Shown one piece after another: positions 1 to 8,023 of a stretch of 64,000 bases of DNA. Below the pieces are notes generated by a model, which was not told the origin of the DNA, did not search any database, and was given only the letters and a program-made list of their open reading frames with translations. The DNA is from Bacteroides sp. 51 (lineage in GTDB: Bacteria; Bacteroidota; Bacteroidia; Bacteroidales; Bacteroidaceae), in assembly GCF_010500965.1 (NCBI RefSeq), contig NZ_QVMI01000011.1:10085-74084 (forward strand), given 5' to 3'. Made by a program: the position numbers and the translations under genes. How positions within the stretch are numbered: position 1 is the first letter of the stretch; every line of letters begins with the position of its first letter.

Positions 1-276
1 ATACACTACTACGGTCGGCATCGTCTGAAAGCTATGGATCAGATGTTTCAGGCATTAAACCACCGGTTAATCCGGTTCTTGCAAAAGAAACATAAGTTCA
101 CTAGCTACTTTCGTTCCAAGCGTCGTTTTTGTTGGATTGTCGAGCATTTTCCTAACCTGTTTGTACACTGGCAGTATGGTTTTACTCTTTCTATACCAAG
201 TAAGAAGCAGAAGAGTAACCTGGTGTTCTTTTACGAAGAGCCGTATGATGGGAGACTATCACGTACGGTTCCGTGA
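1..276 (+). CDS. ltrA: Group II intron reverse transcriptase/maturase, C-terminal fragment
   Basis: The frame is open from base 1 (residues IHYYGRHRLKAMDQMF) to a TGA at 274-276, so this is the tail of a longer protein cut by the window edge. The RRFCWIVEHFPNLFVHW stretch resembles the end of the maturase/DNA-binding region of bacterial group II intron proteins, which commonly finish in LFVHW plus a few residues. Here the frame runs on through domain V (residues about 80-91 from the window start are encoded by it), which is unusual: the coding stop normally lies before domain V, so the native stop may be lost or the extra tail may be tolerated. The protein would splice its own intron RNA and reverse-transcribe it into target DNA. 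Whether the element is intact cannot be told. Confidence 0.75.
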   Translation: MHYYGRHRLKAMDQMFQALNHRLIRFLQKKHKFTSYFRSKRRFCWIVEHFPNLFVHWQYGFTLSIPSKKQKSNLVFFYEEPYDGRLSRTVP

Positions 277-311
277 GAAGCTAAGGGTGAAATTCCCTTG
301 GTTTACTCGAC
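1..311 (+). mobile_element. 3' end of a group II intron (ORF C-terminus, domains V and VI)
   Basis: Positions 238-271 form a 34-nt domain V: the two strands pair as GAGCCGTATGAT and its complement near 260-271 around a GGGAGA-type loop, with the catalytic AGC at 239-241. A second small hairpin (about 283-300, GGGTGAAATTCCC) fits domain VI, and the intron probably ends near the TTTACTCGAC at 302-311. The upstream bases encode the C-terminus of the intron protein. The 5' part lies outside the window, so class and insertion site cannot be read. The 3' boundary is accurate only to a few bases. Confidence 0.82.
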
Positions 312-555
312 GTTGTGATTAATTTGTTTCAAAATGATCTTTTATGAATTTTAGATATCAACGATTTTGTATAAAAATTGTCGTGTTAGCATGAGGCAAT
401 CCATGATGTGATATCACGATTTTCCTCCACTAAGTTGTTTTGTTGCGGAACTCCCTATACCAAGCGTGGATATAGAGGAGTTCTTTGAATATAGGGGCTC
501 TGTTAGCCATAAATAACTGAAAATATGCTATCTTTGGCGGAAAGAACAAAGCGTT
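312..555 (+). promoter_or_regulatory. Intergenic: hairpin 449-482 and promoter of the AAA-ATPase pair
   Basis: A -7 element TATCTTTG lies at 529-536, with TTAG at 503-506 as a weak -33 element 22 bp upstream. The start codon of the first ATPase follows at 556. Positions 449-482 (AACTCC...GGAGTT) form an imperfect hairpin with small bulges. Nothing else is recognisable between the intron end and the promoter. Confidence 0.55.
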
Positions 556-2118
556 ATGAATAAACTATTGCGTAAACTTCCTATAGGAATACAAAGCTTT
601 AGAAAACTTCGTGAAGAAGGCTTTCTTTATGTAGATAAAACGGCACTGGTGTGGCAGTTGGCCTCTACGGCAACACCTTACTTTCTGAGTCGCCCCCGGC
701 GATTTGGTAAAAGCTTATTGATATCGACTTTTGAAGCCTACTTCCAAGGTCGAAAGGACCTGTTCGAAGGGTTGGCCATCGAAAAACTGGAAACAGAGTG
801 GAACAAACACGCCATATTACACCTGGACCTGAACGCCGAGAAATATGATGCACCGGAAAGGCTGGGCATGATATTGGAATTCCATTTAGTGCAGTGGGAA
901 AAGCTGTATGGCAAGGACGAAGGAGAGGATTCTTACTCAACTCGTTTCAGTGGCATCATCCGCCGGGCATACGAACAAACCGGCAGAGGTGTAGTGGTAC
1001 TGATTGATGAATATGATAAACCGTTACTGCAAGCAATCTTAGACGAAGAACTGACTGAGGCATACAAAAAGACGCTTAAAGCTTTTTATGGCGTACTCAA
1101 AAGCGCTGATCAATATCTACGCTTCGTATTCCTGACTGGGGTAACGAAGTTTGCACAGGTCAGTGTGTTCAGCGACCTAAATCAGTTGCAGGATATCAGC
1201 ATGTGGCAAGATTATGCTGAGGTTTGCGGCATTACAAAAGAAGAACTCGTAGAGGTATTTACTCCCGAACTGGAAGCTTTAGGCAAACGCAATGGACTGA
1301 CGTTCAATGAGACTGTTGATAAAATGACCGTTTTATACGATGGGTATCATTTTCATCGACAGGGGCAGGGCATATTCAACCCATTCAGTGTACTGAATAC
1401 ATTGAAATCGGGAGAGTTTAGTCATTATTGGTTCGCTACAGGTACACCAACCTATTTAGTAGAGTTGCTCAAAGAAAGTGACTATGATCTGCGGTTACTT
1501 ATTGACGGAGTACAGGTAGACGTTGGAGGCTTCTCGGAATACCGTGCTGATGCCAACAATCCGCTACCGATGATTTACCAAAGCGGTTATCTTACCATAA
1601 AAGATTACGATAATACGTTTGAACTTTACACACTGGGATTCCCCAATGATGAAGTTCGCTATGGATTCCTGAAATTCCTGATTCCTTTTTACACTGATGT
1701 GACCAACGATGAAACAGGATTCCATATCAGCCACTTCGTGAAAGAGCTTCAGGCAGGCGATGTGCCATCGTTCATTGAACGCCTTAAAGTATTCTTTGCA
1801 GGGATTCCTTATGAACTGAATGACCGGACCGAAAGACATTACCAGGTAATCTTCTATCTGGTATTCAAACTTATGGGCCAATTCACTGATGCCGAAGTGC
1901 ACAGTGCCAAAGGCCGGGCCGATGCGGTGGTAAAAACAAAAGACTACATCTATGTGTTTGAGTTTAAACTCAACGGTAGTGCCGAAGAGGCTCTCCGGCA
2001 AATAGACGAAAAGGGATACATGGAACCCTACACCATGGACCCAAGGAAGAAAGTAAAGGTAGGAGTAGATTTCAGCAAAGAGGAGCGGAATATTAACCAT
2101 TATTTGGTGGAGGAGTAA
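556..2118 (+). CDS. AAA-ATPase-like / PD-(D/E)XK nuclease-like protein, copy 1
   Basis: A 520-residue protein of the large Bacteroidetes/Firmicutes family with an N-terminal AAA-ATPase-like domain (Pfam AAA-ATPase_like) and a C-terminal PD-(D/E)XK domain (PDDEXK_9). Visible motifs are the atypical P-loop SRPRRFGKSLL (about residues 45-55), Walker B VVVLIDEYDKPLL (about 147-159) and a C-terminal nuclease-like signature GRADAVV...YVFEFKL (about 455-474). The family is very abundant in gut Bacteroidales, often in tandem and beside mobile DNA; its biological role is not established. Here it follows a group II intron and is the first gene after a TATCTTTG promoter. The start is supported by conservation of the same leader before copy 2. 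A phage-defence or mobile-element role is possible but unproven. Confidence 0.88.
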   Translation: MNKLLRKLPIGIQSFRKLREEGFLYVDKTALVWQLASTATPYFLSRPRRFGKSLLISTFEAYFQGRKDLFEGLAIEKLETEWNKHAILHLDLNAEKYDAPERLGMILEFHLVQWEKLYGKDEGEDSYSTRFSGIIRRAYEQTGRGVVVLIDEYDKPLLQAILDEELTEAYKKTLKAFYGVLKSADQYLRFVFLTGVTKFAQVSVFSDLNQLQDISMWQDYAEVCGITKEELVEVFTPELEALGKRNGLTFNETVDKMTVLYDGYHFHRQGQGIFNPFSVLNTLKSGEFSHYWFATGTPTYLVELLKESDYDLRLLIDGVQVDVGGFSEYRADANNPLPMIYQSGYLTIKDYDNTFELYTLGFPNDEVRYGFLKFLIPFYTDVTNDETGFHISHFVKELQAGDVPSFIERLKVFFAGIPYELNDRTERHYQVIFYLVFKLMGQFTDAEVHSAKGRADAVVKTKDYIYVFEFKLNGSAEEALRQIDEKGYMEPYTMDPRKKVKVGVDFSKEERNINHYLVEE

Positions 2119-2138
2119 AACGGAAAGAACAAAGCGTT

Positions 2139-3701
2139 ATGAATAAACTATTGCGTAAACTTCCTATAGGAATACAGAGCTTTAAAGACTTGCGTGAAGA
2201 GGGTTATCTTTATGTAGATAAAACGGCACTGATGTGGCAAATAGCCAATACTGGGAAACCTTACTTCCTGAGTCGTCCCCGGCGATTTGGTAAAAGCTTA
2301 TTAATATCGACCTTTGAAGCCTACTTCCAAGGTCGAAAGGACCTGTTCGAAGGTCTGGCCATCGAAAAACTGGAAACAGAATGGAACAAACACGCCATAT
2401 TACACCTGGACCTGAACGCCGAAAAGTATGATGCACCGGAAAGGCTGGGCATGATATTGGAATTCCATTTAGTGCAGTGGGAAAAGCTGTATGGCAAGGA
2501 CGAAGGAGAGGACTCTTACTCAACTCGCTTCAGCGGTATCATCCGCCGGGCATACGAACAAACCGGCAGAGGTGTAGTGGTACTCATTGATGAATACGAC
2601 AAGCCACTACTACAAGTTATTTTAGACGAAGAACTAACCGAGGCATACAAAAAAACACTCAAAGCCTTTTACGGAGTACTCAAAAGTGCCGACCAATATT
2701 TGCGTTTTGTATTCCTGACCGGGGTAACGAAGTTTGCACAGGTCAGTGTGTTCAGCGATCTGAACCAACTAAACGATATCAGCATGAAACCCCAATATGC
2801 TGAACTGTGTGGAATAACAAAGAAAGAACTAATTGAAGTGTTCACTCCCGAACTCGAAGAACTAGGTAAACGCAATGGACTCACGTTCGATGAAACTGTT
2901 GATAAAATGACTGCTTCTTACGATGGGTATCATTTTCACCCGCAAGGTCGGGGAATGTTCAACCCGTTCAGTGTACTGAATGTATTCGATGGGTATGAGT
3001 TTGGCTACTACTGGTTTCCCACCGGAACTCCAACTTACTTGGTAGACTTGCTCAAGCAGAGCGATTACGATCTGCGGTTACTTATTGACGGAGTACAGGT
3101 TGGAGCACGAGCCTTTTCTGAATATCGTGTAGACGTGCGAAACCCGCTTCCTGTGTTTTACCAAAGCGGATATCTTACAATCAAAGGATATGAAGAGAAG
3201 TTTAAACTCTATACGCTGAAGTTTCCTAATGATGAAGTGAAGTATGGGTTTATGGAGTTCCTGATGCCTTTTTATACCGAAGTGCCGGACGAGGAAACAG
3301 AGTTTCACATCAGCCACTTCGTGAAAGAGCTTCAGGCAGGTGATGTGCCATCGTTCATCGAACGCCTTAAAGCATTCTTTGCAGGGATTCCTTATGAACT
3401 GAGCGACCGGACCGAAAGACATTACCAGGTAATCTTCTATCTGGTATTCAAACTTATGGGCCAATTCACTGATGCTGAGGTGCACAGCGCCAAAGGCCGG
3501 GCCGACGCGGTGGTAAAAACAAAAGATTGTATTTATGTGTTTGAGTTTAAACTCAACGGTAGTGCCGAGGAAGCGCTCCGGCAAATAGACGAAAAGGGAT
3601 ACATGGAACCATACGCCATGGACCCAAGGAAGAAAGTAAAGGTAGGAGTGGACTTCAGCAAAGAAGAACGGAATATAAATAATTACTTGGTGGAGGAGTA
3701 A
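2139..3701 (+). CDS. AAA-ATPase-like / PD-(D/E)XK nuclease-like protein, copy 2
   Basis: The 520-residue tandem paralogue of the preceding gene, starting 20 bp after its stop. It has the same P-loop (RPRRFGKS), Walker B (VVVLIDEYDKPLL) and C-terminal GRADAVV...FEFKL motif, so both copies look enzymatically equivalent. Differences concentrate in residues 16-42 and about 211-385, the segment between the ATPase core and the nuclease domain. That region might set partner or target specificity (inference). There is no separate -7 element before this copy, so it is probably transcribed with copy 1. It ends only 8 bp from the convergent cbpM gene with no clear terminator between them. Confidence 0.87.
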   Translation: MNKLLRKLPIGIQSFKDLREEGYLYVDKTALMWQIANTGKPYFLSRPRRFGKSLLISTFEAYFQGRKDLFEGLAIEKLETEWNKHAILHLDLNAEKYDAPERLGMILEFHLVQWEKLYGKDEGEDSYSTRFSGIIRRAYEQTGRGVVVLIDEYDKPLLQVILDEELTEAYKKTLKAFYGVLKSADQYLRFVFLTGVTKFAQVSVFSDLNQLNDISMKPQYAELCGITKKELIEVFTPELEELGKRNGLTFDETVDKMTASYDGYHFHPQGRGMFNPFSVLNVFDGYEFGYYWFPTGTPTYLVDLLKQSDYDLRLLIDGVQVGARAFSEYRVDVRNPLPVFYQSGYLTIKGYEEKFKLYTLKFPNDEVKYGFMEFLMPFYTEVPDEETEFHISHFVKELQAGDVPSFIERLKAFFAGIPYELSDRTERHYQVIFYLVFKLMGQFTDAEVHSAKGRADAVVKTKDCIYVFEFKLNGSAEEALRQIDEKGYMEPYAMDPRKKVKVGVDFSKEERNINNYLVEE

Positions 3702-3709
3702 TATTACGC

Positions 3710-3997
3710 TTACTCGTAGAGGCTAAGCCGGTCTTTTAGCGTTTTAACCTCAGCTTGTAATTCTTGCATTCGTTTCAGCATGTGGTCTATGGCATCAATG
3801 CCCTCGATGTTAATAGAAAGGTCGTAGTACATGCGGCTGTACCTTTCGAGGTCAATGAGTTGGGAGGCCTGGAAATACTTTTCTCCTTCTTCTATAAATA
3901 CGTTAATCAGTCCAACCTCTTCCAATAAAATAAAGAAAGAAGGGTCCGTGTTGGTCTTACGGCAATATTCCTGAACTATAATAAAATCTGTTTGCAT
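3710..3997 (-). CDS. cbpM: Chaperone modulatory protein CbpM-like
   Basis: A 95-residue protein encoded 31 bp downstream of the CbpA-type DnaJ gene, the position expected for CbpM. It has the family layout: an N-terminal MerR-like helix-turn-helix region (residues about 1-60, with EYCRKTNTDPSFFILLEEVGL) and a C-terminal helix (residues about 65-95, MLKRMQELQAEVKTLKDRL) likely to form a coiled coil. In E. coli, CbpM binds the J-domain of CbpA and inhibits its co-chaperone and DNA-binding activity. The same role is inferred here from context and fold, since sequence similarity in this family is low. Confidence 0.78.
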   Translation of the reverse strand: MQTDFIIVQEYCRKTNTDPSFFILLEEVGLINVFIEEGEKYFQASQLIDLERYSRMYYDLSINIEGIDAIDHMLKRMQELQAEVKTLKDRLSLYE

Positions 3998-4028
3998 AAT
4001 ACAATTCTTTAAACTGTAAACAATAAAT

Positions 4029-4949
4029 TTACTTCAAATCCCGGGCTTCTTTCAACAGATCTTTCTGCTTCCCGGTTAGGTTGGTTGGTATCTCTACATT
4101 ATATGTAATAATGAGATCGCCGAATGATCCTTCCTTTTTATAAACCGGGAAACCTTTACCCTTGAGACGTACTTTAGTGTTATTCTGGATTCCGGGTTTT
4201 ACTTTTAACTTCACTTTTCCATCCATGGTGTCTACCACAGTCTCTCCTCCCAGGATTGCGGTAAACATATCAATGCTTGCAGTGATGTAAATATCATTAC
4301 CGACCCGCTTGAATGTACTATCCTCGGGAATGATGAACGTGATATACAGGTCGCCCGCCGGACTACCGTTTGCTCCCGGACCGCCTTGTCCTTTCAATTT
4401 AATCTTCTGTCCATTGGCAATACCAGCAGGAACGGTGATACGGAGATTCTTTCCGTTGACCGTAATCACCTGTTTATGCGTTTTCGCAGCATCTGCCAGT
4501 GATAATTGCAGCTCGGCCGAATAATCTTGTCCGCGGAAACCATAAGAAGAACCTCCGGCAGTGCTTCGCCCCCTGCGGGAACCGAACATGGATTCGAAGA
4601 AGTCTGAGAAGTCGCCTGCATCACCACCCGATGATGACCAGAACGTACTTCCGTCACCGAATCCGCCGCTACTACCACCACTTTGCTGTTGGTACTGTTG
4701 TTGTTGAGCTTCGTACTGGTCGGCATGTTTCCAGTTCTCTCCATATTTATCATATTTCTCCCGTTTCTCAGGATCACTCAACACCTCATTGGCTTCGTTG
4801 ATCTCCTGAAACTTTTTGATTGCTTCCGAATCGTTAGGGTTCAAATCCGGGTGATGCTTACGCGCCAGTTTACGGTATGCCTTCTTTATTTCATCTTGAG
4901 TAGCTGTTTTACTGATCCCAAGAATCTTGTAATAGTCAATGTATGCCAT
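4029..4949 (-). CDS. cbpA: DnaJ-type co-chaperone CbpA
   Basis: A 306-residue J-protein. Residues 1-70 form the J-domain with the HPD motif ([10 protein letters not shown]) that stimulates DnaK ATPase. A Gln/Gly/Ser-rich linker follows (about 80-135), then two DnaJ C-terminal beta domains (about 140-300). The four CXXCXGXG zinc repeats of classical DnaJ are absent, which makes it CbpA-like rather than DnaJ. It is cotranscribed with cbpM downstream. It diverges from rpsA across a 147-bp gap. No TAnnTTTG element is evident upstream, so another sigma factor may drive it, though the sequence does not say which. Confidence 0.9.
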   Translation of the reverse strand: MAYIDYYKILGISKTATQDEIKKAYRKLARKHHPDLNPNDSEAIKKFQEINEANEVLSDPEKREKYDKYGENWKHADQYEAQQQQYQQQSGGSSGGFGDGSTFWSSSGGDAGDFSDFFESMFGSRRGRSTAGGSSYGFRGQDYSAELQLSLADAAKTHKQVITVNGKNLRITVPAGIANGQKIKLKGQGGPGANGSPAGDLYITFIIPEDSTFKRVGNDIYITASIDMFTAILGGETVVDTMDGKVKLKVKPGIQNNTKVRLKGKGFPVYKKEGSFGDLIITYNVEIPTNLTGKQKDLLKEARDLK

Positions 4950-4996
4950 CTTTGTTCTGTTCTAGTCTTTAATGTATAGAACAACTGAACCATTAT

Positions 4997-5027
4997 TTTG
5001 GTTTTCAGTAAAATAGTGCTATCTTTG
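4997..5027 (+). promoter_or_regulatory. rpsA promoter
   Basis: TTTG at 4997-5000, a 19-bp spacer and TATCTTTG at 5020-5027 match the Bacteroides primary-sigma consensus exactly. Transcription should start near 5034, leaving a leader of about 60 nt before the chosen rpsA start at 5097. Confidence 0.8.
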
Positions 5028-5096
5028 CGCCCGATTTATTATGTAATATATATAATGTCTTATTTAATTAAAGCTTTTAAAAACAAATCATTATTA

Positions 5097-6887
5097 ATGG
5101 AAAATTTAAAGAACATTGCTCCTGTTGAGGACTTCAACTGGGATGCGTATGAGAAAGGTGACACTTTCGAAGGTGCTGTGCGTGTTGATCTTGAGAAAGC
5201 ATACGACGGTACATTGAACAAAGTTAACGACCGTGAGGTAGTTGACGGAACTGTAATCTCTATGAACAAACGTGAAGTTGTTGTGAATATTGGTTACAAA
5301 TCAGACGGTATCATTCCTTTGAATGAATTCCGCTACAACCCTGAACTGAAAGTAGGTGATACAGTTGAAGTATACATCGAAAATCAGGAAGACAAAAAAG
5401 GACAATTGGTATTGTCTCACAGAAAAGCTCGCGCTGCTCGTTCTTGGGATCGCGTTAATGCTGCTCTGGAAAACGAAGAAATTATCAAAGGCTTCATCAA
5501 ATGCCGCACTAAGGGTGGTATGATCGTTGATGTATTCGGTATTGAAGCTTTCTTGCCAGGTTCACAAATCGACGTGAAACCTATCCGCGACTACGATGTA
5601 TTTGTAGGAAAAACAATGGAATTCAAAGTGGTTAAGATCAACCAGGAATTCAAAAACGTTGTGGTTTCTCACAAAGCGCTTATCGAAGCTGAACTTGAAC
5701 AGCAGAAGAAAGAAATCATCGGTAAACTTGAAAAAGGACAAGTTCTTGAAGGAACTGTTAAGAATATCACATCTTACGGTGTGTTCATCGACTTGGGTGG
5801 CGTAGACGGTTTGATCCATATTACAGACCTTTCTTGGGGACGCGTTAGCGATCCGAAAGAAGTGGTTGAACTGGATCAGAAACTTAACGTGGTTATCCTT
5901 GACTTCGATGACGAAAAGAAACGTATCGCTTTGGGTCTGAAACAACTTACTCCTCATCCGTGGGATGCACTTAGCGCTGAACTGAAAGTGGGCGACAAGG
6001 TGAAAGGTAAAGTAGTGGTTATGGCCGACTACGGTGCATTCATCGAAATCGCTGCCGGCGTTGAAGGTTTGATCCACGTTTCTGAAATGTCATGGTCACA
6101 ACACCTGCGTTCTGCTCAGGACTTCATGAAAGTGGGCGATGAAGTAGAAGCTGTTGTTTTGACACTTGACCGCGAAGAACGCAAAATGTCTTTGGGTATC
6201 AAACAACTCAAACAAGATCCATGGGAAACTATCGAAGAGAAATATCCTGTTGGTTCTAAGCATACAGCTAAAGTACGTAACTTCACTAACTTCGGTGTAT
6301 TCGTTGAAATCGAAGAAGGTGTTGACGGCTTGATCCACATCTCTGACCTTTCTTGGACGAAGAAGGTGAAACACCCATCAGAGTTTACTCAGATTGGTGC
6401 TGACATCGACGTACAGGTATTGGAAATCGACAAAGAAAACCGTCGCTTGAGCCTTGGTCACAAGCAGTTGGAAGAAAATCCATGGGATGTATTCGAAACT
6501 GTATTTACTGTAGGTTCAGTACACGAAGGTACAATCATCGAAATGTTGGATAAGGGTGCTGTAATCTCTCTTCCTTACGGTGTTGAAGGTTTTGCTACTC
6601 CAAAACACTTGGTGAAAGAAGATGGCTCACAAGCTCAACTTGATGAGAAACTTGACTTCAAGGTGATCGAGTTCAACAAAGACGCTAAGAGAATTATCCT
6701 TTCTCATAGCCGTATCTTTGAAGATGTTGCTAAAGCAGAAGAAAGAGCTGAAAAGAAAGCGGCTAAGAAATCGTCTCCAAAAAGAGAAGATGCTGCTCTG
6801 GCTATCCAAAACCAAGCTGCTTCTACAACTTTAGGTGATCTTGACGCTCTTGCAGCTTTGAAAGAACAAATGGAAAACAATAAGTAG
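5097..6887 (+). CDS. rpsA: 30S ribosomal protein S1
   Basis: The frame extends upstream to 4998, but the start at 5097 gives MENLKNIAPVEDFNWDAYEK, the usual Bacteroidetes S1 N-terminus, and 596 residues. Six S1 RNA-binding repeats follow in order from about residue 50 to 550, most ending in a conserved block such as ERKMSLGIKQL or NRRLSLGHKQL. The Lys/Glu-rich tail (after about 550) is typical of the phylum. S1 binds mRNA on the 30S subunit and is important in Bacteroidetes, where Shine-Dalgarno pairing is largely unused. It is monocistronic, with its own promoter and the terminator at 6948-6978. A GC hairpin (6888-6902) follows the stop directly. Confidence 0.96.
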   Translation: MENLKNIAPVEDFNWDAYEKGDTFEGAVRVDLEKAYDGTLNKVNDREVVDGTVISMNKREVVVNIGYKSDGIIPLNEFRYNPELKVGDTVEVYIENQEDKKGQLVLSHRKARAARSWDRVNAALENEEIIKGFIKCRTKGGMIVDVFGIEAFLPGSQIDVKPIRDYDVFVGKTMEFKVVKINQEFKNVVVSHKALIEAELEQQKKEIIGKLEKGQVLEGTVKNITSYGVFIDLGGVDGLIHITDLSWGRVSDPKEVVELDQKLNVVILDFDDEKKRIALGLKQLTPHPWDALSAELKVGDKVKGKVVVMADYGAFIEIAAGVEGLIHVSEMSWSQHLRSAQDFMKVGDEVEAVVLTLDREERKMSLGIKQLKQDPWETIEEKYPVGSKHTAKVRNFTNFGVFVEIEEGVDGLIHISDLSWTKKVKHPSEFTQIGADIDVQVLEIDKENRRLSLGHKQLEENPWDVFETVFTVGSVHEGTIIEMLDKGAVISLPYGVEGFATPKHLVKEDGSQAQLDEKLDFKVIEFNKDAKRIILSHSRIFEDVAKAEERAEKKAAKKSSPKREDAALAIQNQAASTTLGDLDALAALKEQMENNK

Positions 6888-6947
6888 GCGGCAACGTGCC
6901 GCTGCGAGGTTTCCATGCGGCCAAGGCGTATTGCTTATTTAAATAAT

Positions 6948-6978
6948 AAAAGGGTTTATCTTTGGATAGACCCTTTTT
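6948..6978 (+). terminator. rpsA terminator
   Basis: GGGTTTATC (6952-6960), loop TTTG (6961-6964) and GATAGACCC (6965-6973) make a 9-bp stem with one G-T pair, preceded by AAA and followed by TTTTT. The loop TTTG is also the best -33 element of the next promoter. Confidence 0.8.
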
Positions 6979-6989
6979 CGTTATCTTTG
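6961..6989 (+). promoter_or_regulatory. rnz promoter, embedded in the rpsA terminator
   Basis: TATCTTTG at 6982-6989 with TTTG at 6961-6964, 17 bp upstream. Only six bases separate the -7 element from the ATG at 6996, so the mRNA would be leaderless or nearly so. Confidence 0.65.
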
Positions 6990-6995
6990 CGATCT

Positions 6996-7910
6996 ATGGA
7001 GAAATTCGAACTACATATATTGGGTTGCGGCTCGGCTTTGCCTACTACCCGCCATTTTTCGACCTCACAGGTATTGAACGTGCGCGAAAAACTCTTTATG
7101 ATAGATTGCGGTGAGGGCACACAAATACAATTACGAAAGACACGCCTGAAGTTTTCCCGGTTGAATCATGTTTTTATCTCACATCTGCACGGCGATCATT
7201 GCTTTGGTCTTTTGGGGTTGATTTCTACTTTTGGACTTTTGGGGCGAACAGCCGATCTTCACGTTCATGCTCCGAAAGGTGCGGAGCAGCTTTTTGCTCC
7301 TATGCTGGAGTTCTTCTGCAATCACCTGCCGTACAACGTGTTCTTCCGGGAGTTCGAGACTAACGAACCTAAAATGATCTATGCGGATCGCTCGTTGACG
7401 GTGACCACCATCCCTTTGAGGCATCGTCTTCCTTGTTGCGGATTTCTTTTTAAAGAAAAACAACGCCCCAATCATATCATTCGGGAAATGGTCGACTTCT
7501 ATAAAGTACCTGTCTATGAATTGAACCGGATAAAGAATGGGGCAGATTATGTGACTCCCGAAGGAGAAGTCGTACCCAACGCAAAGCTGACCCGCCCTGC
7601 TGCACCGGCCCGTAGTTATGCCTATTGCTCGGATACGATTTATATGGAGCAGATCGTTGACCAGATTAAAGGTGTTGACTTGCTTTTCCATGAAGCTACT
7701 TTCGCTCAGGCGGACCTGCCCCGTGCAAAAGAAACATTCCATACTACAGCCGAGCAAGCCGGAAGAATTGCATTGGCGGCGGGAGTAAAGCAGTTGGTTA
7801 TCGGACACTTTTCTGCCCGTTATGAGGATGAGAGTGTTCTTTTGAAGGAAGCATCCGCAGTTTTTCCCCATACAATTCTGGCTAAAGAGATGCTTTGTGT
7901 TGATATTTAG
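6996..7910 (+). CDS. rnz: Ribonuclease Z
   Basis: The start at 6996 gives 304 residues beginning MEKFELHILGCGSALPT, the usual RNase Z opening; the longer frame from 6915 runs through the upstream terminator and is rejected. It is a metallo-beta-lactamase fold with the zinc motif HLHGDH (about residues 63-68), DCGEGTQ near residue 40, a later SDTIY zinc-ligand region and a C-terminal GHFSARY. RNase Z cleaves the 3' extension of tRNA precursors that lack encoded CCA. Length is normal for the bacterial short form. No terminator was found before the next gene. Confidence 0.94.
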   Translation: MEKFELHILGCGSALPTTRHFSTSQVLNVREKLFMIDCGEGTQIQLRKTRLKFSRLNHVFISHLHGDHCFGLLGLISTFGLLGRTADLHVHAPKGAEQLFAPMLEFFCNHLPYNVFFREFETNEPKMIYADRSLTVTTIPLRHRLPCCGFLFKEKQRPNHIIREMVDFYKVPVYELNRIKNGADYVTPEGEVVPNAKLTRPAAPARSYAYCSDTIYMEQIVDQIKGVDLLFHEATFAQADLPRAKETFHTTAEQAGRIALAAGVKQLVIGHFSARYEDESVLLKEASAVFPHTILAKEMLCVDI

Positions 7911-7965
7911 CAACATATAAGAATTATTCTGTGGAAAATTTAAACAGCCTCTAAGGAATTTAACT

Positions 7966-7973
7966 TATCTTTA
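7966..7973 (+). promoter_or_regulatory. Probable -7 element of the L,D-transpeptidase operon
   Basis: TATCTTTA, one mismatch from TAnnTTTG, 50 bp before the start codon at 8024. No convincing -33 element is seen. Confidence 0.45.
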
Positions 7974-8023
7974 CGGCCTAATTCATTGCTGGCATCTGCC
8001 GAAACAACACATAATAGGTCTTT

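Larger units (their letters stand above)
538..3703 (+). repeat. Tandem duplication of a whole gene, period 1583 bp
   Basis: The unit 538-2120 (short leader CGGAAAGAACAAAGCGTTATG plus gene) recurs at 2121-3703 at an offset of exactly 1583 bp with no net indel. Identity is very uneven. Roughly codons 43-205 and 390-520 are almost identical, in large part down to the DNA, whereas codons 16-42 and about 211-385 carry many amino-acid changes. This mosaic fits gene conversion between copies or selection for variation in the middle of the protein. Confidence 0.9.

Noticed and set aside
1564-2100. Minus-strand 178-codon frame within the AAA-ATPase gene
   Set aside because: It mirrors the coding frame of a clear protein gene and recurs in the duplicate; no promoter or protein features.
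7179-7916. 245-codon minus-strand frame opposite rnz
   Set aside because: Antisense shadow of RNase Z with no recognisable features.
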